From the NCBI GenBank assembly GCA_046760445.1, contig JBHIEE010000111.1, positions 1 to 8,760 of the forward strand: a stretch of DNA of 8,760 bases, in the 5' to 3' direction. Shown here piece by piece: positions 1 to 5,844 of this stretch. The notes under the pieces are model-generated. The model was not told where the DNA came from, ran no database searches, and saw only the letters and a list, made by a program, of their open reading frames with translations. Positions within the stretch are counted from its first letter, which is position 1, and every line of letters starts with the position of its first letter. Both the position numbers and the translations under genes were made by a program. This DNA is from JBHIEE01 sp046760445. GTDB lineage: Bacteria; Acidobacteriota; Aminicenantia; JdFR-78.

Positions 1-40
1 AGTTATGAACAGCACTGCAGCACCGCTCAACTGCAGCACT
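1..40. repeat. G+C-rich imperfect hairpin at window edge
   Basis: This short G+C-rich patch stands out from its A/T-rich surroundings. The 10-mer actgcagcac occurs twice as a direct repeat (14-23 and 30-39). Because CTGCAG is its own reverse complement, the copies at 15-20 and 31-36 can pair as a 6-bp stem around a 10-nt loop. Two further pairs (11-12 with 39-40) follow a 2x2 mismatch. It directly adjoins the heptad array at 44-92 and may be the centre of one larger element continuing past base 1. It could instead be the start of a downstream gene. Confidence 0.4.
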
Positions 41-43
41 ATT

Positions 44-92
44 TTTATATTTTTGCTCTGTCATTTTTAATTTTGCATTTTGATTTTTGAAT
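44..92 (-). repeat. A-rich heptad (7-nt period) array after permease stop
   Basis: Read on the minus strand from 92 down to 44, the sequence divides into seven 7-nt units: attcaaa, aatcaaa, atgcaaa, attaaaa, atgacag, agcaaaa, atataaa. The first unit starts 4 nt after the permease stop codon (97-99). Similar 7-nt periodicity appears in the spacers near 1807, 5572 and 7194, which argues for a repeat family and not random A-richness. No function can be read from it. Confidence 0.55.
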
Positions 93-96
93 TTTT

Positions 97-864
97 TTAT
101 CTCCATCTTCTTGATTGAATGACTGAGTGAGTGAGAAATAATCCAAAAAAGGAAAAACTGAGATAATAAAATATATCAGTGGTATCAAGAACTCCTCGAG
201 TAAGTTCATCAAAATGTCGGAAGAAAGAGAGATAGTTTAAAATCTCCTTCCAGACAGGTCCGCTAGCTGAAGCCAGCCAATTTAATATCCAAAGAAGAAG
301 TAAAGCTCCGAAAGATAAAACAGCAGCCACAATTTGGTTTTCAGTCAAAGAGGAGAAAAAGAGCCCGATAGAAATAAAAGCAGCCCCGAGGAGAAATAAT
401 CCTAAATAACCAGTGAGAATTGGCTTTAGTTCAGGGTTCCCATAGACAAAAGTGAAGACAGAATATATTCCAGTAAGACCAAGCATTGTTAAAAGAACTA
501 CTAGTGCGGCAAAATATTTTCCTAGAATAATCTGGTTGACTGAAATCGGTGAGGTATAAAGCAATTCCTCAGTCCCCATTTTCTTTTCTTCAGCGAAGAG
601 TCTCATCGTTACCACAGGAAGCATTAGAAGAAGAACAATACTTATGTTTCCAAATAAAGGAGCATAGACCATTTGGTTAATATTTAATTGTTTTAACCAG
701 TAAGGATTTGAAGCATAGTACAGAGATTGACTGTTGAACCACCAGATTAAACTGTAAAAGAAAAATCCAGCAATTAAGAGAAAAATAGCTATTACCGCAT
801 AAGCCATGGGTGAAGAAAAATAAGTCTTTAACTCCTTTTTAAATATCGCCCAAATATTTCTCAT
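97..864 (-). CDS. ABC-2 type transporter permease (GldF/NosY-like)
   Basis: This is the membrane subunit of an ABC exporter, which would form the transmembrane path for the ATPase encoded just upstream. It has 255 residues and about six hydrophobic segments, near residues 21-42, 68-88, 115-140, 148-171, 177-198 and 229-248. Hallmarks of the gliding-motility-type ABC-2 family are visible: an N-terminal FKKELKTYFSSP, then RLFAEEKKMGTEELLYTSP at 89-107, SSLTENQIVAAV at 171-182, and a C-terminal SRRWR. The ATG overlaps the stop of the ATPase gene as ATGA, indicating translational coupling. A good ribosome site, AGGGGAG at 873-879, lies 8 nt before it. In Bacteroidota relatives serve gliding (GldF), but such pairs are widespread in non-gliding bacteria, so the substrate is unknown. 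The usual third partner, a GldG-like auxiliary protein, would be expected beyond base 1. Confidence 0.9.
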   Translation of the reverse strand: MRNIWAIFKKELKTYFSSPMAYAVIAIFLLIAGFFFYSLIWWFNSQSLYYASNPYWLKQLNINQMVYAPLFGNISIVLLLMLPVVTMRLFAEEKKMGTEELLYTSPISVNQIILGKYFAALVVLLTMLGLTGIYSVFTFVYGNPELKPILTGYLGLFLLGAAFISIGLFFSSLTENQIVAAVLSFGALLLLWILNWLASASGPVWKEILNYLSFFRHFDELTRGVLDTTDIFYYLSFSFFGLFLTHSVIQSRRWR

Positions 865-1787
865 TGTCTAATCTCCCCTGAAATAACTTTAAGGTATAAT
901 TCTTCTAAATTTAGAGCTAAAGGTCTCATTTCTAAAAGACCTAAATTTTTTTCAAGAACAAAATTTAATATTTTATCCCTTAATTCCAAATCTTTTGACC
1001 ATTCAATCCTAAGTTCGCCATTTTCTTTAGAAACATTTTCTACTCCTTCGATTTTTTGAAATTCAGGGATTAATTCATCATTTATCTTCTTTAATTTAAT
1101 TAAAATCCCATCTTTTCGTGTAAAAGAACTGGTTAATTCATCCAATAAGCCGGAAGCCATTAATTTTCCTTCGTTAATAATTACTACCCCATCACATACC
1201 TGAGTGACTTCAGCTAGAAGATGAGTAGAGAGAATAATAGTTTGTTCTTCTTTGAAAGATTTAATTAATTGTCTAATTTCCACAATTTGGGCTGGGTCTA
1301 ATCCCATAGTTGGCTCATCAAGAATCAGTATTTTTGGATTGTGAATCAAAGCTTGAGCAATTCCCACTCGCTGTTTATATCCTCGAGAGATATTTCTAAT
1401 CAATCTGTTCCTGACCTCTTTTAATCCGCTCTTTTCAATTGCTGCTTCAATTTGTTTCTTTCTCTTTTTACCCGGAATCTGCTTAATCTGGGCTACAAAA
1501 TCCAAATAAGAATAAACGGTCATTTCTGGGTAAAGAGGCAAATTTTCAGGCAGATAGCCAGTTATTCTTTTTACTTCTGTCGGATTTTCAAAAACATCAA
1601 AACCACCTACTTTAGCCTTTCCTTCAGTAGCTGGCAAGAAACCAGTAAGAATTCTCATTGTCGTTGTTTTGCCTGCTCCATTAGGTCCTAAAAATCCCCA
1701 GATTTTTCCTTTTTCTACCTTAAAGCTCAAATTTTGAACAGCTATCCTTTCACCATATTTTTTAGTTAAATTTTCGACTTCAATCAT
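861..1787 (-). CDS. ABC transporter ATP-binding protein (GldA/NosF-like)
   Basis: This cytoplasmic ATPase would drive the adjacent ABC-2 permease. It has 308 residues from the chosen ATG. Visible motifs are Walker A GPNGAGKT (34-41), a Q-loop region GYLPE with Glu at 81 where many ABC proteins have Gln, a divergent signature ISRGYKQR (133-140), Walker B ILILDEPT (153-160) and the H-loop histidine in STH (189). About 110 C-terminal residues follow the nucleotide-binding domain, as in drug- and gliding-type exporter ATPases. A GTG at 1790 is in frame immediately before the ATG, but GGAGG (1794-1798) sits only 3 nt from the GTG and 6 nt from the ATG, so the ATG is preferred. The gene lies 80 nt after argS and overlaps the permease start by 4 nt. 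The ATPase assignment is secure; the transported substrate cannot be told. Confidence 0.93.
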   Translation of the reverse strand: MIEVENLTKKYGERIAVQNLSFKVEKGKIWGFLGPNGAGKTTTMRILTGFLPATEGKAKVGGFDVFENPTEVKRITGYLPENLPLYPEMTVYSYLDFVAQIKQIPGKKRKKQIEAAIEKSGLKEVRNRLIRNISRGYKQRVGIAQALIHNPKILILDEPTMGLDPAQIVEIRQLIKSFKEEQTIILSTHLLAEVTQVCDGVVIINEGKLMASGLLDELTSSFTRKDGILIKLKKINDELIPEFQKIEGVENVSKENGELRIEWSKDLELRDKILNFVLEKNLGLLEMRPLALNLEELYLKVISGEIRQ

Positions 1788-1793
1788 CACAAT

Positions 1794-1798
1794 CCTCC
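1794..1798 (-). promoter_or_regulatory. Ribosome binding site deciding the ABC ATPase start
   Basis: On the minus strand this reads GGAGG. It leaves 3 nt to the GTG at 1790 and 6 nt to the ATG at 1787, favouring the ATG. An ATG at 1800, which overlaps the ribosome site, hits a stop after six codons and is not a start. Confidence 0.7.
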
Positions 1799-1806
1799 AT
1801 CATGTT

Positions 1807-1869
1807 GAAATTAGAAATCTGAAATTAGAAATTGGAAATTTAATTTTCCAATTCCCATTTTCTAACTCT
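1807..1869. repeat. Inverted heptad repeat filling the argS-ABC spacer
   Basis: Five direct 7-nt units run from 1807 to 1841: gaaatta, gaaatct, gaaatta, gaaattg, gaaattt. Four units of the complementary type follow in the same 7-nt phase from 1842 to 1869 (aattttc, caattcc, cattttc, taactct). The two halves therefore form an imperfect palindrome, best at aattggaaatt (1830-1840) against aattttccaatt (1842-1853). The right end touches the argS stop codon (1868-1870), so in RNA it would be a hairpin at the 3' end of argS. It might slow or end transcription, but there is no clean U-run as in a classical terminator. Confidence 0.6.
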
Positions 1870-3805
1870 ACATTCTTTTTGGTTGGGGAATTCCCATCAA
1901 ATCCAAGGCTTTTTTTAAAATTTCTTTAATATAGTAAACAGTTAAGATTCTTATTTTCCTTAATTTTTTATTTTCCTCGTGCAAAATTGGATATTGATGG
2001 TAATAGGTATTAAATTTTTGAGATAAATTAAAAGCAAACTTAGCTAAATAGGAAAATTCTAAACTATTAATGGAATTAATAACTTCATCTTCAAATATAG
2101 AAGCATAAACGACTATGTCCCAAAAATCAGCCAGTTCTTTTTGAGATAGATGTTCTAAAGAAATTCCATCGCTAATTAATTCTCCTACTTTCTCTTCGTG
2201 AAAAATATTATTTTCTTTTAATTTTCGAAAAATACTATTTGCTCGAACTAAACTGTATTGAAGATAAGGACCAGTTTCTCCCTCAAAATTCAAAGCTTCA
2301 TCAAAATCAAAGGCAATGATTGAATTTCGGGTGTATTTAAGCATAAAATATCTTAGTGCTCCTGTAGTAATTTTTTGCGCGATAGAGGATTTTTCTTCTG
2401 AAGACAGTTGAGGATTTCTTTTTTCCACTTCCTGCCTTGCTTTTTCTTCTAATTTATCAAGAAGATCATCAGCTTTAATTCCCAGACCTTTTCTGCCTGA
2501 AACTTCCAAGAATGGTTTTTTCATTTCCTCAGGAGTGATTTTAAAGCCAAATTCTTCTAAGCATTTAGGAGAAAGAGCAACCATTTCGTAGGAAAAGTGA
2601 ATAGAATTTTGAGCTTCTTTTTCATACCCTAAAAATTTTAAACTTTGGGCAACGATTTTTTGGAGATAACTCTGTCTAACATCAATCACATTATAAACTT
2701 TGCTTGCCTGTCCGAACTTTTTCTGATGGGAAGTAATTTTATGGGAAGAGGTAATCCAGATTTTATTATTATTTTTTTCTTCAAAAACTTGATAATAAAA
2801 ATCACAGCCTAATAATCCAAATTTCCAGAGTTGATAGGCAATGTCTTTTCCGACATAGGTTATTGTTCCATCTGAGCGAACAATAATCTTTTCTTTTTCA
2901 GCTTCATCTTTTGAAGCCATTACCCAGCATCCTTTGTTTTCTCCTTCAGTTATGAAATAAATTGCTTTTTTCTCCTTTAACAAGTCAAATGCTTTTTGCC
3001 AGAACTTTAACTTTAAAATATCACTTTCACATGGCAGGAGGTCGTAAGTTACTTCGATTCTTTCCATTGTCTTTAGGTGAGCTCTGACTATTCTTCGGGA
3101 AATATAGTGAGCCATTTCTGCCTCAGGATTTATTCCTTCTTCAATTTTTTTTAGAATTTGAGCTCTTCTTTCTCGACCCCCAGGGTTTTCTGAAAAATAT
3201 TGCGTCACTCGGGCGTATAAGTCCCAACAATAATAATCGAATTTTTCTTTTATCTTTTCCAAATCAGAAATAGATTTTTTCTCCAATTCTAAAAATCCAA
3301 AAACAACATCACCTACTTGTACTCCTGTATCATCAATATAATTTTGGGCCTCAACTTTTTCTCCGCTGTATTTTAGACAGCGAATCAGGGTGTCACCCAG
3401 ACAAGCATTTCTCAGGTGCCCGATATGAGCTGCTTTATTGGGGTTGATATTGGTATGTTCCACAGTGATTTTCTTTTCCTGAGGTTGAAGAGAGGATTTT
3501 TTCAAAGAGGTGAGTTGATTGAGAAAAAAATCAGGTTTCTTTATGAAAAAATTAATATATCCTTGTCCTGCTATCTCTATTTTATTAACATCTGGTAAAT
3601 CTTTAAGATTTGAAATAATTTCCAAGGCAACTTCTCTCGGATTTTTCTTTAATTGCTGAGCCAATTCAAATCCAATAGTTAAAGCCAGGTCTCCCATTTT
3701 CTGATCAGGAGGATAATTTAATTTTAAAGAATCTAATGTCACTGGATATTTATCTTTTAGTTTTAGAAATAGATTGTTTCTTAAGTTTTTCTTGAAGTTT
3801 AACAT
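1868..3805 (-). CDS. argS: Arginyl-tRNA synthetase
   Basis: This class Ia synthetase charges tRNA-Arg with arginine at the expense of ATP. It has 645 residues, longer than the roughly 550-590 of typical bacterial ArgS. An N-terminal tRNA-recognition domain holds GDLALTIGFELAQ (38-50). The nucleotide-binding motif is HIGH in NPNKAAHIGHLRN (121-133). SDGTITYVGKDIAY (311-324) matches the family's catalytic-domain block. The KMSKS loop is represented by VSGRKG (435-440), which lacks the canonical first lysine, as is common in ArgS. The C-terminal DALR anticodon-binding domain includes FEGETGPYLQYSLVRA and ends in the typical IPQPKRM. Extra length seems to lie between about 255 and 370. The ATG has no evident Shine-Dalgarno sequence, but a TATAAT box lies 12 nt upstream. 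It may share a transcript with the ABC genes downstream, though that link is only positional. Confidence 0.96.
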   Translation of the reverse strand: MLNFKKNLRNNLFLKLKDKYPVTLDSLKLNYPPDQKMGDLALTIGFELAQQLKKNPREVALEIISNLKDLPDVNKIEIAGQGYINFFIKKPDFFLNQLTSLKKSSLQPQEKKITVEHTNINPNKAAHIGHLRNACLGDTLIRCLKYSGEKVEAQNYIDDTGVQVGDVVFGFLELEKKSISDLEKIKEKFDYYCWDLYARVTQYFSENPGGRERRAQILKKIEEGINPEAEMAHYISRRIVRAHLKTMERIEVTYDLLPCESDILKLKFWQKAFDLLKEKKAIYFITEGENKGCWVMASKDEAEKEKIIVRSDGTITYVGKDIAYQLWKFGLLGCDFYYQVFEEKNNNKIWITSSHKITSHQKKFGQASKVYNVIDVRQSYLQKIVAQSLKFLGYEKEAQNSIHFSYEMVALSPKCLEEFGFKITPEEMKKPFLEVSGRKGLGIKADDLLDKLEEKARQEVEKRNPQLSSEEKSSIAQKITTGALRYFMLKYTRNSIIAFDFDEALNFEGETGPYLQYSLVRANSIFRKLKENNIFHEEKVGELISDGISLEHLSQKELADFWDIVVYASIFEDEVINSINSLEFSYLAKFAFNLSQKFNTYYHQYPILHEENKKLRKIRILTVYYIKEILKKALDLMGIPQPKRM

Positions 3806-3817
3806 TGCGGGTTACAT

Positions 3818-3847
3818 ATTATATCAAATAATACCAATAGAAAACAA
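3818..3847 (-). promoter_or_regulatory. Probable argS promoter, near-leaderless
   Basis: On the minus strand a perfect TATAAT lies at 3818-3823 and TTGTTT at 3842-3847, separated by 18 nt. Only 12 nt separate the -10 box from the argS ATG, so transcription would begin about 5-7 nt before the start codon. That fits the absence of a Shine-Dalgarno sequence. The -10 match is strong, the -35 match is partial, and A/T-rich spacers produce chance matches. Confidence 0.5.
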
Positions 3848-3870
3848 TCCTCTTGCCTCAAAAATAAATC

Positions 3871-3886
3871 TATGATAGTTTAAAAT
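3871..3886 (+). promoter_or_regulatory. Possible -10 region for the gcv operon
   Basis: Two candidate -10 boxes lie before gcvT: TATGAT at 3871-3876 and TAAAAT at 3881-3886. Neither has a convincing -35 at the right distance (TTGCCT at 3853-3858 is 12 or 22 nt away). A promoter is expected here because gcvT is the first gene of a divergent pair. Either box would give a leader of roughly 5-15 nt, and no Shine-Dalgarno sequence precedes the gcvT ATG. The 92-nt spacer is too short for a tandem glycine riboswitch and I see no such motifs in it. Confidence 0.3.
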
Positions 3887-3897
3887 ACTTAGATAAT

Positions 3898-4992
3898 ATG
3901 ATAAAAAAGACTCGTTTAAATAAAGTTCATAAAGAACTCGGCGGAAAAATGATTGAATTTGCCGGCTGGGAAATGCCGGTTGAGTTCGAAGGGTTAATAA
4001 AAGAACATCTATCGGTAAGAGAAAGAGCAGGTCTTTTTGATGTTTCTCATATGGGAGAAATATTTATTTCAGGTAAAGAGGCTCTGAATTTAATTCAATA
4101 TCTCACACCCAATGATGCTTCCCGATTGAGTATTGGTCAAGCTCAATATTCAGCTTTAATTACTCCTCAAGGAACTTTTGTCGATGATTTGTTGGTTTAT
4201 CGGATAGGGGAAAGTGAATATATGTTAGTCGTTAATGCAGCCAATACAGATAAAGATTTTAAGTGGATTTTAGACAATAAAGGTAAATTTTCGGCAGAAG
4301 TCAAAAATGAATCTGAAAATTACACTCAACTAGCCCTTCAGGGACCAAAAGCGCAGGAGGTTTTACAGCCATTGACTGATATTGATTTGGCTCAAATTAA
4401 ATACTATTGGTTTAAATATGGACAAATGGTTGGGATAGATTCACTAGTTTCTCGGACAGGGTATACTGGTGAAAATGGATTTGAAATATATACTCATTCT
4501 TCCCAGCCAGAAAAAATATGGTTTGCTATTTTAAATCAAGGAAAAGAATTCGGGATAATGCCTGTTGGTTTGGGAGCACGAGATACTTTGAGATTAGAAG
4601 CTAAAATGATGCTCTATGGAAATGATATAGATGACACAACCACTGTTCTGGAAGCTGATTTAGGCTGGATGATAAAATTTGATAAGGGAGATTTTTTAGG
4701 AAAAGAGGTCTTGGTTAAACAGAAAGAAGAAGGAATAAGAAGAAAGATTGTTGGATTTAAGGTTGTGGATCGGGGCATTGCTCGGCCACATTATCCTGTT
4801 TTTATTAATGGTCAGAAAGTATCCGAGGTTACTTCAGGCACTTTTGCTCCTTATCTCAGGAAAAGTATTGGGTTAACTTATTTGCCAATTGAATATACTG
4901 AGATTGGTACTGAATTTGAAATTGAAATTCGCAAAAATTTAGTCAAAGCTAAGGTGGTTCCTACACCATTCTATAAAAGAGCTAAGGATTAA
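3898..4992 (+). CDS. gcvT: Glycine cleavage system T protein (aminomethyltransferase)
   Basis: GcvT takes the aminomethyl group from the lipoyl arm of H protein and passes the one-carbon unit to tetrahydrofolate, giving 5,10-methylene-THF and releasing ammonia. The 364-residue length is normal for the family. Visible blocks are GGKMIEFAGWEMPVEF (15-30), RAGLFDVSHMGE (43-54), GTFVDDLLVYR (92-102) with the acidic pair expected to include the folate-contacting aspartate, RTGYTGENGFEIY (186-198) and GARDTLRLEA (226-235). The C-terminal barrel has IARPHYPV and TSGTFAPYLRKSIGL. The N-terminus aligns with the family at this ATG, although no ribosome site is visible. It is the first gene of the operon, divergent from argS and followed by gcvH after 109 nt. 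Confidence 0.96.
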   Translation: MIKKTRLNKVHKELGGKMIEFAGWEMPVEFEGLIKEHLSVRERAGLFDVSHMGEIFISGKEALNLIQYLTPNDASRLSIGQAQYSALITPQGTFVDDLLVYRIGESEYMLVVNAANTDKDFKWILDNKGKFSAEVKNESENYTQLALQGPKAQEVLQPLTDIDLAQIKYYWFKYGQMVGIDSLVSRTGYTGENGFEIYTHSSQPEKIWFAILNQGKEFGIMPVGLGARDTLRLEAKMMLYGNDIDDTTTVLEADLGWMIKFDKGDFLGKEVLVKQKEEGIRRKIVGFKVVDRGIARPHYPVFINGQKVSEVTSGTFAPYLRKSIGLTYLPIEYTEIGTEFEIEIRKNLVKAKVVPTPFYKRAKD

Positions 4993-5000
4993 GTTAAAAT

Positions 5001-5075
5001 AGGAGTGAGTTCACTTGAGAGAGATGAAGGAGAAATGATTTATATCTCAAAAATTAAACTTACTCCTTAATTTTT
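5001..5075 (+). other. Nested stem-loop between gcvT and gcvH
   Basis: aggagtgagtt (5001-5011) can pair with aacttactcct (5057-5067) over 11 bp with one G-U pair. Inside it TTGAGA (5015-5020) pairs with TCTCAA (5045-5050). A short U-rich stretch (5068-5075) follows. This could be an RNA processing or attenuation structure at the gcvT-gcvH junction. The loops are long and I recognise no known riboswitch consensus in it. The gcvH ribosome site (5093-5097) lies outside the fold. Confidence 0.35.
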
Positions 5076-5092
5076 ATAGCTTACTGCTTTTT

Positions 5093-5097
5093 GGAGG
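5093..5097 (+). promoter_or_regulatory. Strong ribosome binding site for gcvH
   Basis: GGAGG followed by TAAG and then the gcvH ATG at 5102. It is the only strong Shine-Dalgarno sequence before a complete gcv gene here. gcvT, gcvPA and gcvPB have weak or no such sites, which would favour higher synthesis of H protein, the shuttle usually needed in excess. Confidence 0.7.
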
Positions 5098-5101
5098 TAA
5101 G

Positions 5102-5485
5102 ATGTATCCCGAAGAGTACTATTACACCAGAAACCATGAATGGGTTCATGTCCAAGGTAACACGGGAATTGTAGGAATTACTGATTTTGCCCAAACTCAA
5201 CTTGGTGATGTGGTTTATGTCGAGTTACCAAAAATTGGCACTCATTTAAAGTCTCACCAATCAATTGGAGTAATTGAATCTGTGAAAGCTGTAGCTGATG
5301 TTTACTCTCCAGTATCAGGAGAAGTAATAGAAGTAAATGAAGATTTAATTGATTCTCCTGAGTTGGTAAATCAGGATCCTCATCAGAAAGGATGGATTAT
5401 GAAAATAAAGATCGCTGATGAAGAGGAACTTCAGAAGCTGATGACTGCTGCTGAATATGAGAAATTTATTGAAGGTTCGGAATAA
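5102..5485 (+). CDS. gcvH: Glycine cleavage system H protein (lipoyl carrier)
   Basis: GcvH is the small lipoylated shuttle that moves the aminomethyl intermediate between the P, T and L proteins. At 127 residues it has the usual length. The lipoyl domain shows YTRNHEWV (8-15), GITDFAQTQLGDVVYVELP (25-43) and the modification site GVIESVKAVADVY, with the lipoyl-accepting lysine at 62. It continues with SPVSGEVIEVNE and ends with the family's GWIMKIKI region. The start is fixed by a strong ribosome site. The gene sits between gcvT and gcvPA in the common T-H-PA-PB order. A lipoate ligase or LipA/LipB must act on it; none is in the window. Confidence 0.97.
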   Translation: MYPEEYYYTRNHEWVHVQGNTGIVGITDFAQTQLGDVVYVELPKIGTHLKSHQSIGVIESVKAVADVYSPVSGEVIEVNEDLIDSPELVNQDPHQKGWIMKIKIADEEELQKLMTAAEYEKFIEGSE

Positions 5486-5570
5486 CTATCAATTAATTGA
5501 GGGTTTTCAAATGACCAGAAAAGATATTTTTAAGGAATAGGAAGTACAATATATGAATAAGGAAGGAGTA

Positions 5571-5721
5571 AAAATACTAAATACTAAATTCGAAATCCTA
5601 AACAATATCAAATTACCAAAATTTCAATGACCAAAACTAAAGTTGCTTTAATCCGTTTTGAATTTAGAACATTTGGATTTTGATATTGTTTAGAAATTAG
5701 TGCTTAGGATTTAGGATTTTA
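5571..5721. repeat. Large imperfect palindrome built from heptads
   Basis: The left arm begins with 7-nt units aaatact, aaatact, aaattcg, aaatcct, aaacaat, atcaaat, taccaaa (5572-5620). The right arm (about 5679-5721) is its approximate reverse complement. Perfect 15-bp arms are ctaaacaatatcaaa (5598-5612) and tttgatattgtttag (5679-5693), and outer parts pair with mismatches through aaaat at 5571 and attttt-type sequence at 5721. It encodes nothing evident. The layout resembles non-autonomous palindromic repeats dispersed in many candidate-phylum genomes; I recall similar sequences but cannot search. No target-site duplication is obvious. Confidence 0.75.
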
Positions 5722-5729
5722 ATTTATGT

Positions 5730-5746
5730 GCCCGCCTGCCGCGGGC
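5730..5746. repeat. G+C-rich hairpin in A/T-rich spacer
   Basis: GCCCGC (5730-5735) and GCGGGC (5741-5746) form a perfect 6-bp stem around the loop CTGCC. The composition contrasts sharply with the flanks. It has no following T-run, so it is not a standard intrinsic terminator. From memory, similar CCCGCCTGCCGCGGGC-type sequences recur in spacers of uncultivated bacteria, so it may be a REP-like repeat. Confidence 0.6.
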
Positions 5747-5844
5747 AAGGAGGTAAAGCCGTAAAATAGGATATGAGAATCTTTACAAGTATTAGGTTTT
5801 TGAACTTGAAAACACTCTGATTTTAAGATAGGTAAAAGTTAAAA

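Larger units (their letters stand above)
5486..5844. other. Gene-free 359-nt spacer inside the gcv operon
   Basis: No convincing gene is present on either strand. The first 85 nt look featureless. A large imperfect palindrome then occupies 5571-5721 and a G+C-rich hairpin 5730-5746. The remainder leads into gcvPA, whose start has only a weak AGGT (5830-5833) 11 nt upstream as a ribosome site. Two ribosome-site-like runs (GGAAGGAG near 5561-5568 and AAGGAGGT at 5747-5754) are not followed by meaningful reading frames. If the four gcv genes share one transcript, this region would be a highly structured internal segment. Alternatively it may contain a separate promoter for gcvPA-gcvPB. Confidence 0.7.

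Noticed and set aside
5..70. Plus-strand 21-codon ORF from the ATG at 5
   Set aside because: It lies within the hairpin and repeat, has no ribosome site in view and encodes only a short hydrophobic peptide from T-rich sequence.
1..106. Open minus-strand frame from an ATG at 104-106, overlapping the permease stop, as the start of a GldG-like gene
   Set aside because: It is open to the edge, but its first 20 or so codons are just the A-rich heptad repeat, the ribosome site is weak, and the visible end (SAAVERCCSAVHN) is not like a membrane segment. Another frame gives a hydrophobic VLQLSGAAVLFIT but has a stop at 61-63 and no clear start codon. Too little sequence to decide.
1452..1691. Plus-strand 79-codon ORF
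   Set aside because: Antisense shadow of the ABC ATPase gene across its Walker A region; no ribosome site and no recognisable protein features.
1807..1869. Intrinsic terminator of argS
   Set aside because: The palindrome is A/T-rich and imperfect with no G+C stem and clean U-run, so it is listed as a repeat only.
3416..3598. Plus-strand 60-codon ORF
   Set aside because: Antisense shadow of argS over the HIGH motif.
3806..3897. Glycine riboswitch ahead of gcvT
   Set aside because: Spacer is only 92 nt, shared with the argS promoter, and shows no conserved glycine aptamer segments.
5553..5630. 25-codon ORF inside the gcvH-gcvPA spacer
   Set aside because: Most of it is the heptad-built left arm of the palindrome, and it lacks a properly spaced ribosome site.
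5571..5721. CRISPR array
   Set aside because: The repeats are 7-nt units without uniform spacers, arranged as a palindrome; no cas genes are nearby.
5773..5820. 15-codon ORF after AAGGAGGT
   Set aside because: The motif is about 19 nt from the ATG, too far, and the peptide has no notable features.
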